A DNA stretch of 64,000 bases from assembly GCA_047967505.1 (NCBI GenBank), contig CM106540.1; one strand, written 5' to 3'. Numbering within the stretch: position 1 is the stretch's first letter; the number at the start of each line of letters is the position of its first letter. The position numbers were made by a program, and so were the translations under genes. Below, one piece after another: positions 37,331 through 48,049 of this stretch. The DNA is from Dipteris shenzhenensis (taxonomy: Eukaryota > Polypodiophyta > Polypodiopsida > Gleicheniales). The notes under the pieces are model-generated. The model made no database searches. It saw only the letters and a program-made list of their open reading frames with translations, and was not told the origin of the DNA.

Positions 37331-39519
37331 AAGTTAGGTCAAATTCTAGATGTTGATTCAAAGTTTTCCTTTGATCCGCAAAATACTATTGGGCTTGGAG
37401 GGTATGCCCATCACACATAGGGTTTAACCCAACAAGGATGTTCCACACCATCCTCTTAGAGTTACTTTTATTGAGAATCATGTTCCTATGTTGTACCATG
37501 CATGGAATAATGTTGATGGAAGTGTCCTTATAGATGAAGAGGAACAATATTTGAATGCTCAAGCCATAGTCTATTCAATCTATTTTGATGCATTGATGGG
37601 GTTTTAGGAGTGTTGAGACAATCTGATTAAGGGTTGGAATTCAAAAGAGGACTATTCATATGCTTATCGATAGAGTATGATGTGTGTGATGTATGTGAAT
37701 GTGCCTATAAAGCAAAACTTTGAAAACATCCCCAAAAACATGAAAAGCATAGAAAATGAAACCAATTTCAGCATATCTTGGATTTTTAAAGAAAAAAGAG
37801 CCCAAAAACGTGAAAGCTATAGAAGCTAGAAGTAAACACATCTATTTTTCTCTCTCTTTACCTCTTCTTTAGCCTTGCAAGCTCAAAAACTAATATGGGA
37901 TGTGGAAGCAACCGTGTTAAGAAATTAGGGTGAAGGGGGAGGAAGGAGATGTGCAAATGGTGGAAGAAGTAGCTTGAATATGATAAGCAAAATGGTAGGA
38001 CCTAGGTTTTTCTTACTAAAGCATTGACAAACGTCACAAAAAGCATTTAAAAACATGAAAAGTAGTTTTGAGGTAGATTTTTAATGCTTATTTTGATGCT
38101 ATATATGATTTTTTAAATGTTTATTTTGACATTGTTATTGATTATTGTTTGATGCTTCTACCAACTCTTTTGTCAACACCATTGAAAGAATCTAAATTTT
38201 GTGGGACAAAAGGGCATGTCTACCCTTAACATTTTACTAGTTTTGGTTTTATTTTAATTGGTAGAGACTTAGATTTTAATGCATGTCATATTTTTTGATC
38301 CTATGTGGCCCTTAATATGAGAGAACAATCAAGAATTTTTCAGGCCATAGGAATATGGATACACTTTTCATTTTCATGGAAAACTGTTCCATTTTCTATG
38401 TGCCTATGAAATCTAATGCTCATCATGCAGGTGTCAAATATACTAGGATGTACATAAGGCTATGGTGAAGCATATAACATTATGGAGTTGGAAACATGGA
38501 TTGATGCTCCAACATTAGCATGGGGAAAAGATAATGCCAAACCTATCCAACCCTAAGAAAGAAGAGCATAATATCCATGATATCCGAAACAAATATACAA
38601 AAATGCACATACCTACTAAGTAATCCAAGCAATAGAGACTATGATGTAGCAAAAGGAAATAGAACCCCCCCCAGGTTAAGACTTTAAGAACAAATGGAAG
38701 TCATTACCTTCAAAAACGTGCTCTCCATGCTTCTTGTAGATTTCTATCTAATTGCCTACTATCCACCCTCGCCTCCTCTTAGTTATCTTCTTCCCACCTA
38801 CCTTAGGTCCAATATTTTACTCCATTGAATCTTGAAATTGGCCACCTTTTTCCCTCAATTATATAGTGCTTTCACATCTTTAGCTTCCTTCTCGATCGAT
38901 TCATAATCCCACAAAGCTAATTGTTCATCATATGCACATCATGTAAGCATCCAAATAATGAAAATAAGAAGTTGTGTGGAATTATCCATCATTATCACCT
39001 AGCTAGCTAGCCATTACCTTTTTGGTCGTTTTGTTAAATTGTAGAGATCTCTAATTGAAACTCTCATGTTCTTGAATAATTCCAAGCACACTCGACTGTG
39101 TGAAAATATATGGCATCGATGCATCATACAACAAATATGGATGAACCCTTGGCCGTGATTGTTCATTTTGAGATTTGACAATAAACATCTAATGTTTCCC
39201 TTTAAACTTCAAGAGTGTCTGTGTAAAGGCCAACATGTAGCACTTGATACTTTTTTATAATTGATCGTGATTCTTTCGATCATTTCCTATAAAGCATGGA
39301 TTTAAAGTCTAGGAGACCCTTTTCCAATAGGATAGTGAAAGGAGTAATGAATGGATCACAGCCGTAATATTACTTTCTCTAAACATGTGGAGCATGTTCA
39401 AACTGTTACAATCATGGATATCGTGGCAAAAGTTTGTATAGGTGGTGAGACTAGAAGTCTCATCAACAATGAGTAGGCAAGGCACTGATTTGATGAGTGG
39501 AGGAAGGGCAGGGATTTAG
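37331..39519. other. Gene-free AT-rich stretch
   Basis: Only short frames. Nothing is recognised on either strand. Confidence 0.45.
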
Positions 39520-40200
39520 ATTAAAGAAGATTGATTTGAGGGAGTTTAATGATTCTTTGCAAGTGCTTTTCTTGCAAGCTATTAAGACAGATGGGAAATT
39601 TTATCCTACTGAGAGTTTGATAAGCATCTTCTGTTGCTTTAGGAGGGTAATTTGTAAAGAGCAAGAAGTTTAGTTGCATTATCTAGCATTTCTAGGTGCC
39701 TTTTAATATATGTGTAAATCCTATTTTTTGTGGGAGCCAAAAAGCATTGGTTGCAGTTATGACACGATGTGTCAAGCAAGGGTGTTCAAGAAGTTTTTCA
39801 AAGTGTTCTATCATTGATGTGGAACAAGAGTGGATGATTCTGGCTAATGTTGATTTTGGTGTCGGTTCTCCCTGTTGCTTACAAATGCGTTTTGCATTCT
39901 ATTGTCTCTCGCATTTCTATATTAGAAGGGGTTCTAAGTTGTGCATAAGTTGAAGAGGATTGATTTTATGACTGGAAACAATTCAATTGGTGCGGATCTT
40001 TGTGTTTTTTGTTGGTTTTGTCTGGTATCTTGGTCAAGACTTGTTGATGTATTTTGCATGTTGCTGGTATAACGAAAGATTGTCCAAAAATTATAAGATG
40101 GATATGAAACATTACAAGGGACAAGGACCATTTGAAGTTTGTATTTTTGTTTTGAAGATGAATATGAAGACCATGATGTAAATTTGAATATGAGATGTAT
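39520..40200 (+). pseudogene. Probable Crypton-type tyrosine recombinase remnant
   Basis: Plus strand 39530-39655 reads DLREFNDSLQVLFLQAIKTD followed by GKFYPTESLISIFCCFRR. This is the 'F-LEARK-DG-YPP-SL--L--LQR' signature of the DUF3504 / Crypton-like domain shared with animal ZMYM and QRICH1 proteins. About 200 bp later comes FYCLSHFYIRRGSKL (about 39897-39940), matching the 'F-LRGG-EH' box with the catalytic Arg region. One frame over, LKRIDFMTGNN follows, matching the next conserved block. Frameshifts and stops break it. The assignment rests on remembered family patterns only. Confidence 0.4.
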
Positions 40201-41346
40201 ACTTGTTCATATCCATGTTATGCCTACTCATTTTGAAGACCATGATGTAAATTTGAAGTTTGTATTTTTGTTGCCTAGATGGTTTTGTGTGTCACTTGTC
40301 TTTAAATTTCATGAGATTCTATGTGTTTGTTTGTGGGAAGACATTAGGTTTGATTGTGTAATATTTAACCTGTAACAGGTAAGAGAGAGAGAGAGACTAA
40401 CATGTAGGAGACCTTCAAGACTCCAAAAAACAATGGCACATGATTCGATCTATGTGGCTCAATTGTGGTGGTTGAGAAGGGGGAAGTTCTTGGTAGACCC
40501 ATTGAGGGTGATTGGATTTAAGTGTTTTTGTTCCATCTGGTGTTGTTGATTTTGGTGCTTTGGATCTTTGAGGTTTGATTGTGCACGGTGATGCTGGTTT
40601 GTTTGGGAAGATTATGATTCCGAGAATAGCACAGGTGTTGTGAAAGATGTTGATTTGAAGTTTATATAGCTTTTGCAGTGGTTGGTCTTTGGGAGGGTTC
40701 TTTTAGTCGGGAGTCTATTGGAGATGCTGATGTTCGATTGGTGAATGTGTCTGTTGCAACACCGGATGAAGGACTTGCAAGGGTGTTGGAGCTTTTTAAT
40801 CATTGCGAGAGTTCGTCTTTGAAGTTTATAAAGGAATCATGGTTGAAGGGTGTGAGGGCCTTGTCTATGGAGAATTGTAGATATGCTGGAATTTTTCTAA
40901 AGTTGTATATACATTGGTAAGTTCTGTAGATATGCTAGAATTTTTCTAAAGCTGTATACATTGGTAAGTTCTATTTAGTTGGATATATTATTAGAGAAGC
41001 GATGAAGATTATGTTTTGAAGGTGGAACTTATGTTGAGTAGATGTGGCACCTTTTTGAAGTTGTATAGACTTTTAGAGAATAAAAGGGTTTTTGTTTGGT
41101 AGTGAAGAATGATTTCCTTTTGATTTTATGTGGGGATCTTTAAATTTTATACTTACGGTGATTCATTGATTTCAATTTTTGTTAGTTGAATTGGTTGGTT
41201 AGTTTAGTAAGGTCTAGTAAGTATGGTGTGGAATGTGTAAGGTGGAGCCATAGATAAAATCCTGTGTAAGGTGGACCTTTATGGAAGCGAAATGATTTGC
41301 AGCCTTGAAAGTAACACTAGACATGGGGAAGGAGGGGTGGTAATAG

Positions 41347-41351
<5 letters not shown>
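40201..41351. other. Intergenic stretch upstream of the PPR gene
   Basis: An 80-residue open frame at 40678-40920 (plus) has balanced composition but no known motif. A duplicated piece (gtagatatgct-gaatttttctaaag-tgtatacattgg) lies at 40875-40965. Confidence 0.4.

Positions 41352-41389
<38 letters not shown>
41352..41389. repeat. (AG)n microsatellite upstream of the PPR gene
   Basis: About 19 AG units some 450 bp before the start codon. GA-rich tracts near plant promoters can bind BBR/BPC (GAGA-binding) factors, so a promoter role is possible but not shown. Confidence 0.9.
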
Positions 41390-41393
<4 letters not shown>

Positions 41394-41630
41394 AGCAGCT
41401 ATAGTGGAGGATAGTAATAGTAGAAGAGGTGAGATCGATTTCATTTTAGAGAGCGGGAGAGGAAACTGAGGAAGAGGGGCAACGAAGAAAGGAGTTTTGG
41501 GGTCTCTTAGAAAGCGTTCCACTCGGCGCTCAAGCATCATAAGTGAGCACTTTTGGGCGGTGGGGTGAGGTGAAATCATTCAGCTTTTGCAAATCAACCG
41601 ACAACCAACGTCACCATTTGACACAAAAAT

Positions 41631-41846
41631 TTGCAACCGGCCAAACAGAAGTGGAAATGCTCTAGGCTTGGGCACCGAAATGCCCAATTGGACAGGGAAA
41701 ATTCACCGCTGCTTTCTGGCCCTGCTCCAAGTGGACATCGAGTGGAAATGTCTCGAGTGCTCGTGATTTCTAGCAATCCCGCTCACTTTACTGTGAGTGT
41801 GAGCGGGATTCAAGACCACCGTTTGAAACTCCGATATGAAATATGA
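41631..41846 (+). promoter_or_regulatory. Upstream ORF overlapping the PPR start
   Basis: A 71-codon frame begins at an ATG 205 bases before the PPR start and ends at a TGA at 41844-41846, which lies inside the first codons of the PPR gene in another frame. If the transcript starts upstream of 41631, ribosomes translating this frame would pass the PPR start. The peptide has no recognised motif. The transcript start is unknown, so its presence in the mRNA is an inference. Confidence 0.4.
41775..41810 (+). promoter_or_regulatory. Perfect 12 bp hairpin just before the PPR start codon
   Basis: AATCCCGCTCAC at 41775-41786 is exactly complementary to GTGAGCGGGATT at 41799-41810, leaving a 12-base loop. 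It ends 25 bases before the ATG, close enough to slow scanning ribosomes if transcribed. It could also be a protein-binding palindrome in DNA. Confidence 0.6.
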
Positions 41847-44619
41847 AACCCACAAATTTTACTCGAGGATCATCTCATCTCTCTCCAACTCCTTGCGGCT
41901 GACGGTGGGCGATGTAATTTGTGCAGGTCCAGTCCTCAAGTCCAAGGATCATGTGGAAAGGCTGGATGGAATGGATAACAACATGGATCGTACGGCCTAC
42001 GCTTCTCTCCTACGGCATTGTGGAACTGTGAAGAGCCTGTCCGAAGGCAAGCGCATCCATCGGCACATTCTCCATAATGGGCTTGAGCGAGATATATATC
42101 TAGCAAACATGCTTCTGCAAATGTATGGTAAATGTGGAGCGCTCGACGAAGCACGAACATTGTTTGCCAAAATGCACCAGCGAGATCAGTTCTCTTGGAA
42201 TTTCATGATCACAGCAATCGCCCGTCATGGCCAGGGCAAAGAAGCCTTCCAACTCCTTGATCAAATGCAGCGGGAAGGGATTGCGCCAGATAAATTCATC
42301 TGTGTCAGCATTCTCTCTGCTTGCGCCAGCGTAGCAGCACTAGCTGAAGGCAAGCGCATGCATGGTTTTGTTGTGGGCTGTGAATTCGGATCAGACGTTG
42401 TGGTCGGGAACGCCCTGATAAATATGTATGGCAAGTGTGACAGCCTGGAGGATGCGCACTGGATCTTTGAAACTATGTTTGACAAGGATGTCACCTCCTG
42501 GAATTCTATAATTGCAGCATGTGCTCAGCATGGACAGGCCGAAGAAACCGTCAAACTCTTTAACAAAATGCTCAGGGAAGGAATAATTCCAGACAAAGTT
42601 ACCTTTATCAGTATGCTTTCTGCTTGTGCTAGCCAGACATTTCAAACGGAAGGAAAACAGTTGCATGCTCGAGTTGTGGGCAGTGGGTTTGCGTTTGATG
42701 TGATCGTCTGGAACGCCCTGCTTTACATGTATGGCAAGTGGGGTAGCCTTGATGATGCAGACAACATTTTTAAGAGAATGCATGAAAGGGATATAGTCTC
42801 ATGGACAGCAATGATTGCAGCATATGCGCAGCATGGTCAGGGTAAAAACGCTCTCAAACTTTTTGGTCAGATGCAATGTGAAGGAGTTGGGCCAAATAGG
42901 GTGACTTTCATCACTGTTCTTTCTGCATGTGCCGGCCAGGCAACCCTAGCTGAAACAAAGTGGCTGCATGCTCAAGTTGCAAGCTGCGGATTTCAGTCAG
43001 ATATGATAGTAGGAAATGCACTGGTGAACATCTATGGCAAGTGTGGTAGACTGGAGGATGCACTGGTAATTTTTACAGCAATGCACGAGCGGGACATATT
43101 CTCATGGAATGCTATGATTGCAGCCTATGCACAGCATTTGCAATATGATCGTGCCCTTCAACTGTTTGATCGAATGCAGAAGGAAGGAGTGATGCCAGAC
43201 AATGTCACCTTTGTTAGTATCCTTTCTGCATGTGCTGGTCAAATTGCTTTAATTGAGGGGAAGCAGATGCATGCCCGCATTGTAGGGGGTAACTTTGACT
43301 CAGATGTTGTTGTGGGAACTGCCCTAGTTCACATGTATGGTAAATGTGGTAGTGCAGAGGATGCAAGGCGAATATTTGACGAAATGCCTACACGTAACAC
43401 ATTTTCATGGACTACCATGATTGCAGTGTATGCACAGCATGGACGTGGCAAAGCTGCCCTTCAGCTTTACTCCCAACTGCAGGAGGAGAAAATAGTGCCA
43501 GATAAGTTTACATTTGTTAGCATCTTTTCTGCATATGCTGTTAGGGCAGCCCTGACGGAAGGGAAGAAGTTGCATGCCCAGCTTTTGGGTATGGGATTAG
43601 AGGGAGAGATTGTGCTTGGGAATGCCTTGATCAACCTGTACGCCAAATGTGGCAAATTGGAAGATGCACGATGGATGTTTGACAATATGCGTGAGTGGGA
43701 TACTGTCTCTTGGAGTGCCATGATTGCAGCCTATGCACAGTATGGTAAGGGCAAAGATGCCCTTAAGCTCTTTCGAAAAATGATAGTAGCAGGAATATTA
43801 CCAGACAAGGTCACTTTTGTCAGTGTTCTTTCTGCATGTAGCCATGCTGGTTTAGTGGAAGAAGGGTGCCGCTACTTCTCCTCGATGCAAAAGGATTATG
43901 GCATTGCACCTGCTCTGGACCACTATAATTGTATGATTGACCTACTTGGGAGGGCAGGGCGGCTAATTGAAGCAGAAAGTTTGCTTAGAAAAATGCCATG
44001 CGAGCCTACTGCTGTCTCCTGGATAACCTTGCTTAGTGCATGCAGAAATCAGGTTGATGTTGAAAGGGGACATCGGGCTGCGGAGCGTGTTTTTAAACTT
44101 GATCCAAACGATGCAGCACCCTATGTAATGCTTTCAAACATCTATGCTGCAGCTGGAAGGGCAAGTGATGCAGCAAAGCTCATGGAGATGATCCGATGTA
44201 AGGGCCTAAAAAAGCAGCAAGGTTGCAGCTCCATTGAAGTGAAGGGTATAGTGCATGAATTCTCAGTGGATGATCAAGTGCACCCAGAAAAGCAGGAGAT
44301 ATATGACGAATGGGAGAGGTTACGTATACAGATGAAGGGGGCAGGGTACCTGCCTAACATGACTTCAGTGCTGTGCAAATTTGAAGAGAACGAATTCGGA
44401 AGGAGTATTCATAGTGAGAAGCTGGCCATTGCATTTGGGCTTATCAGCACGCCTCCTGAAGTGCCTCTGCTTGTAACCACAAATGTTCGACTGTGCTTTG
44501 ACTGTCATTCATCCACCAAATTGATCTCAAAGATAAAGCATCGAGAAATTTTTGTGAGGGATCCTAACCGGTTCCATCATGTGAAAGATGGGGTGTGTTC
44601 ATGTGCAGATTATTGGTAG
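41836..44619 (+). CDS. PLS-class pentatricopeptide repeat protein with E and DYW domains
   Basis: A 927-residue intronless gene. It should be imported into chloroplasts or mitochondria, bind one or more organellar transcripts and deaminate cytidine to uridine. Residues 1-30 are Ser/Arg/Leu-rich and fit a transit peptide. Residues 52-725 hold about 20 PPR motifs in L-S-P order, with xYGKCG-type S motifs near 97, 198, 299, 400, 501 and 602. E1 and E2 follow (about 726-790), then the PG box (GYLP at 837-840) and DYW domain. The deaminase zinc site is complete: H859-S-E861 and C887-x2-C890-H891, plus H914/H915, C921-x-C923 and terminal DYW. The domain is the C-to-U type, not the fern DYW:KP variant. 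This is the first ATG after an in-frame stop at 41824. It appears intact. Confidence 0.93.
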   Translation: MKYETHKFYSRIISSLSNSLRLTVGDVICAGPVLKSKDHVERLDGMDNNMDRTAYASLLRHCGTVKSLSEGKRIHRHILHNGLERDIYLANMLLQMYGKCGALDEARTLFAKMHQRDQFSWNFMITAIARHGQGKEAFQLLDQMQREGIAPDKFICVSILSACASVAALAEGKRMHGFVVGCEFGSDVVVGNALINMYGKCDSLEDAHWIFETMFDKDVTSWNSIIAACAQHGQAEETVKLFNKMLREGIIPDKVTFISMLSACASQTFQTEGKQLHARVVGSGFAFDVIVWNALLYMYGKWGSLDDADNIFKRMHERDIVSWTAMIAAYAQHGQGKNALKLFGQMQCEGVGPNRVTFITVLSACAGQATLAETKWLHAQVASCGFQSDMIVGNALVNIYGKCGRLEDALVIFTAMHERDIFSWNAMIAAYAQHLQYDRALQLFDRMQKEGVMPDNVTFVSILSACAGQIALIEGKQMHARIVGGNFDSDVVVGTALVHMYGKCGSAEDARRIFDEMPTRNTFSWTTMIAVYAQHGRGKAALQLYSQLQEEKIVPDKFTFVSIFSAYAVRAALTEGKKLHAQLLGMGLEGEIVLGNALINLYAKCGKLEDARWMFDNMREWDTVSWSAMIAAYAQYGKGKDALKLFRKMIVAGILPDKVTFVSVLSACSHAGLVEEGCRYFSSMQKDYGIAPALDHYNCMIDLLGRAGRLIEAESLLRKMPCEPTAVSWITLLSACRNQVDVERGHRAAERVFKLDPNDAAPYVMLSNIYAAAGRASDAAKLMEMIRCKGLKKQQGCSSIEVKGIVHEFSVDDQVHPEKQEIYDEWERLRIQMKGAGYLPNMTSVLCKFEENEFGRSIHSEKLAIAFGLISTPPEVPLLVTTNVRLCFDCHSSTKLISKIKHREIFVRDPNRFHHVKDGVCSCADYW

Positions 44620-44639
44620 TATTTGCTGGGTTCGGTGAT

Positions 44640-45420
44640 GTCTGAGCACAGATGATGCTGACACTTGGCTAACCCCCCCAATGGTCCCAGGGTCACCCAG
44701 CACACTAATAGTCAAATGTAAACACAATTATTCCCAAACAACACATGGAACTGGAGAGGTATACTCAAGAAGACATCTGAAAGATCATGTACGGGTGATG
44801 CTTCAGATAGGACAGATCTCAATATAGTAGGTGCCCTCTGTGTACCTGATACCGATACCTGCAGCCAAGTGCTGCTCCTTGATCAGCAGGCCCCAAGGCT
44901 GCTCCTACTGCTGGTGTCTCTCTCCCTCTCTGCCGTGTGCTCTAAGGCTGAGCTTCAGATTACAATTGCTCAATGGCCTCTATATATAGGGAGCAAGTGC
45001 TGGTGTGCCTTCGTCATGCAAATTGGCCAACTGGCCTGCAGTTAGGTCGGCCGAGGCTTTTTTTTTCATAGAAACGGGGCTAGGTGTCTAAGAGCTTAAC
45101 CACACAGCAGAAGACTTCCCAGGTGAAAGTCCAAACCGAAGCACCATTCCCATTTACTTATAGATGATGTGTGCACACGAATAGCACCCCAACACACTCA
45201 GATCAAGAGAGAAATCCTGGACACACACGCGTGCAGCTAAGCCTGCTTTACTTGCACTCCAGAAGGTGCTGCAGGGCTCTCCAAAACTAATCCATTTCTC
45301 AGTGTGCAATATCCGATACCGCCTGCAACCTTGAACTGATAAACCTATGCAGTGAGATCCCTGTACGTGCTCCACATAGATCCCCACCACTAGGAGTGCA
45401 TTTAGGAACTCTGGATCTAC
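44640..45420 (-). mobile_element. Possible LTR fragment directly behind the PPR gene
   Basis: A moderately GC-rich block begins about 20 bp after the PPR stop codon. On the minus strand it has a clear TATA box (CCTATATATAGAGG at about 44982) in a promoter-like setting, and on the plus strand a tt-rich run at 45060. Style and position resemble a copia LTR, but I see no terminal repeat partner, PBS or target duplication. It may supply the 3' end of the PPR transcript. Confidence 0.3.
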
Positions 45421-46429
45421 TAGTAACTTTCTCTGGAATCAAGCTCCAAGTGAGCTCCACTTAGAATCAAACTTCTTATTCCACCAAGGTCTCGACTCTT
45501 CAGCAAACGCTCCTATTTTGGTGAATCCCAATCTTCGACATACTATCTTCAACACATACCTGTCAAGCATCATGCAACGTGGACCACCTTGGAAAGTCCT
45601 TTAAATCATTTGTCTTTGTCAGTTGCACCATCTCTATGGAGGCGATGGAACCTACTTCCTGAAACAACATGCAACACCCTCCAAATGCCTCTGCAATGAG
45701 AACCTCCCCTCCACCTGCTCAAAAGGTTTTATCCCCACTTGCACGACCAGCTTGTCCAATGCATGATACCAGCAGAGAGAGATTACATACCTTGGTTTTT
45801 GTTAATGTTGCTTGCCTTTACATTGTTGATCCTTTTGCAACTCTAAATTGATGCTCTAGTTGGTGTTGCCAACCTCCTCATACTCCAACCTTGAGGGGCC
45901 ATCCTTGTCCCTACCGGTGTTGATGACTGCATCCTCCGCTTCATGGTCTCTCTAACATCTGTTGGATATGCAGCCCTAACCATTTTGCTTGTGGAATCCA
46001 CCTGACCCTTAGGCTTGAGCTCCACTTTTTCAATAATCTCCCATATTCCCCTTGCCAAGAGATGACTGTGCTTCACCAAAATATTAGCACACGAGGCAAA
46101 AGGAGTATCTATTTGCACAGGTTGCCTTGAGTGTAAGCAACATCAGGATGCCTTTCCACAAAGCTAGGAACGGAGCACGGCATCTTTGGAGCTATTTCAC
46201 TCTCACTTGCCTCAAAACAGGGTATAATAACACCTATACAAAAATACCCCTAGGTAGGTCTAATGTCCCTATTGGGGTTCATAGTTAGGTGCTGCCCTAT
46301 TTCAACATCCCCTCTCAGAGCCTAGCTGTGGCCCTATACCCACAAACTGAAGTAAATACTCTAGCTACTCTCAAGAAAGTGCCTTCGTCAGAAGGTGTGT
46401 TGAACAATGAATAAGTTCCACCACTGTCC
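45421..46429 (-). other. Unrecognised stretch with one coding-like minus frame
   Basis: The minus frame 46118-45843 (91 residues; includes CANILVKHSHLLARGIWEII) is open. Upstream in a neighbouring frame is MPCSVPSFVERHPDVAYTQG (about 46180-46125). Composition is protein-like and not low-complexity, but no family is recognised. The remainder shows nothing. Confidence 0.3.
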
Positions 46430-46681
46430 TTAACCGACTTCGGATGAAATGAATATATTCGAGTGATCGTGGAATGCTAGATTGTGTGCTATTGTGATGC
46501 AAGTTTTGCTATCACATTGGATCAATGAAGGATCATCCTTGTGTGGCCTAAATCTAATAACAAGTGTCTGATCCAGACAACCCACATGAAGTAGAAGATA
46601 CCATGGTCTTGAGTCTCTATTGTAGACTGTCGTAAATGAGTACTCCACCCTAATCTGAGTCGGCATATTTTTCAAGCTCAA
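46430..46681 (-). pseudogene. Ty1/copia RNase H fragment
   Basis: The minus frame contains IQCDSKTCITIAHNLAFHDH (about 46522-46463), which aligns with the copia RNase H end 'CDNQS-IAIAKNPVFH-RTKHI'. The catalytic Asp of the CD(N/S) motif is kept; the rest is degenerate. It is not continuous with the gypsy element to its right, so it is a separate, older fragment. Confidence 0.5.
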
Positions 46682-46838
46682 CTCCCTAGAGTAGAAGATA
46701 CCATAGTCCTAAGTTTCCTTGAGATACCGTAGCCCTAAGTTTCCTTTAGATGCTAGAAAACTCCTAACCCCGCTATCCAATACAACTTTGAGTGTGGTTC
46801 GGTATGCCCATAAGGTTGCATTTAGTTTCTCTATCCAA

Positions 46839-47165
46839 TCAGAATGCTGTGATTCTACTACCTTGGTGGTAGTGTTGGGCACCTTTGCGAAACACTATTT
46901 TGAAGTTGAATTCTTCAAGCAAGAGGAGCCATCTAGTTATTCTTCCTGTTGTACACGGATGGTTCACAATATAAAGCAATTCTTGATGGTCGGTGTAGAA
47001 GACAAAATCATTTGCGAATAGATAGTGCCGAAATTTCTTAACACTATACACCATTGCTAGGGCTTCTCTATCTGAGGTGGTATAGTTGATCTCCGCATCA
47101 TTGAGTTGTCGACTGGCAAAGTAGAATGGGTAGTCTTTCTTATATTCACTAGGTTGACAAAGCAC
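46839..47165 (-). pseudogene. gypsy 1 RNase H
   Basis: It carries FYFASRQLNDAEINYTTSDR, the standard 'ASR-L-AE-NY-T-EREALA' block, then KFRHYLF and FYTDHQELLYI. The Asp in TDH and the Glu in the REALA block are kept. In living elements it removes the RNA strand during reverse transcription. The frame starts after a break from the RT, and no integrase follows it. Confidence 0.75.
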
Positions 47166-47255
47166 ATTCCCAATTGCATACTTGGATCCATCAGTATGAA
47201 CATGAAAATCAATATCCCAATTGCGAGATATAAGGATGGGTGATGTGATTAGGTG

Positions 47256-48040
47256 CTACTTTAAAAGCTCAAAGGCTTGGTCACACTCTTCTGTCCATAA
47301 GAATTCCTCTAATAATTTGTAAAGTGGTCTGGCTATCATGACATGCCACAAGATAAATCTTCTATAATAGCTAGGATGTCCCATAAAGACTTGTGCGCCT
47401 TTGAAAATTGTAGGAGGAGGCAAGTCCATGATGATTTTGATTTTGTCCATGTCAGTTGCAATCCCATGTTGAGAAACGATGTGTACCAAAACAACTCCAT
47501 GGGTGACCATGAACTCGCATTTTGTTGGATTTAGGGAGATGCCATACTCCCTGCATTTGATTAGAACTGCTTCAAGACATTGGAAGTGGTCTTTTTTGTC
47601 AAGTGGATGCACAAATCATCCAAGAACACCTGTAGAAACTTATTCAGAAGTGACTTGAAAGCTGTGAACATGACTCTCTGGAATGTGGCCAGGGCATTAC
47701 AAAGACTGAATGGCATGACTCTATAGGCAAATATACCCCATTTTGTGGCAAATGTTGTTTTTGATTGGTCAATAGGAGCAATTTGTACTTGGTTATAGCC
47801 ACTGAAGCCATCCAAGAAGCTATATATCTTGGATCTTGGCACCTTTTGCAACATTGTTTTTATTAAGGGTAGGGGATAGTGATCCCTGATTGTGGTGGCA
47901 TTCACATTATTTAAGTTAATGCATATTCTTAGCTTCTTGTTGCGTTTAGGCATGATGACGATGGGTGAAACTCGATTAGTGTGCTCAATCTCATAGATGA
48001 ATCTCGAATCTAAGAGTTTTTCTAGTTCATCATAAACCAT
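47256..48040 (-). pseudogene. gypsy 1 reverse transcriptase
   Basis: The first frame (48040-47561) has NRVSPIVIMPKRNKKLRICI, YSFLDGFSGYNQV and an active-site box VFLDDL, where most gypsy elements have Y(I/L)DD. A frameshift at about 47612 leads to the second frame with HGIATDMDKIKIIMDLPPP and FMGHPSYYRRFI, the thumb region. Both catalytic Asp residues of the DD pair are present, but the frameshift makes it inactive. Confidence 0.8.
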
Positions 48041-48049
48041 GGTACCATA

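Noticed and set aside
42261-43721. Minus-strand frames of 74-130 residues inside the PPR gene
   Set aside because: They are antisense shadows that recur with the repeat period of the PPR motifs.
44640-46430. 3' LTR of gypsy element 1
   Set aside because: No sequence here matches the 5' LTR starting at 51843.
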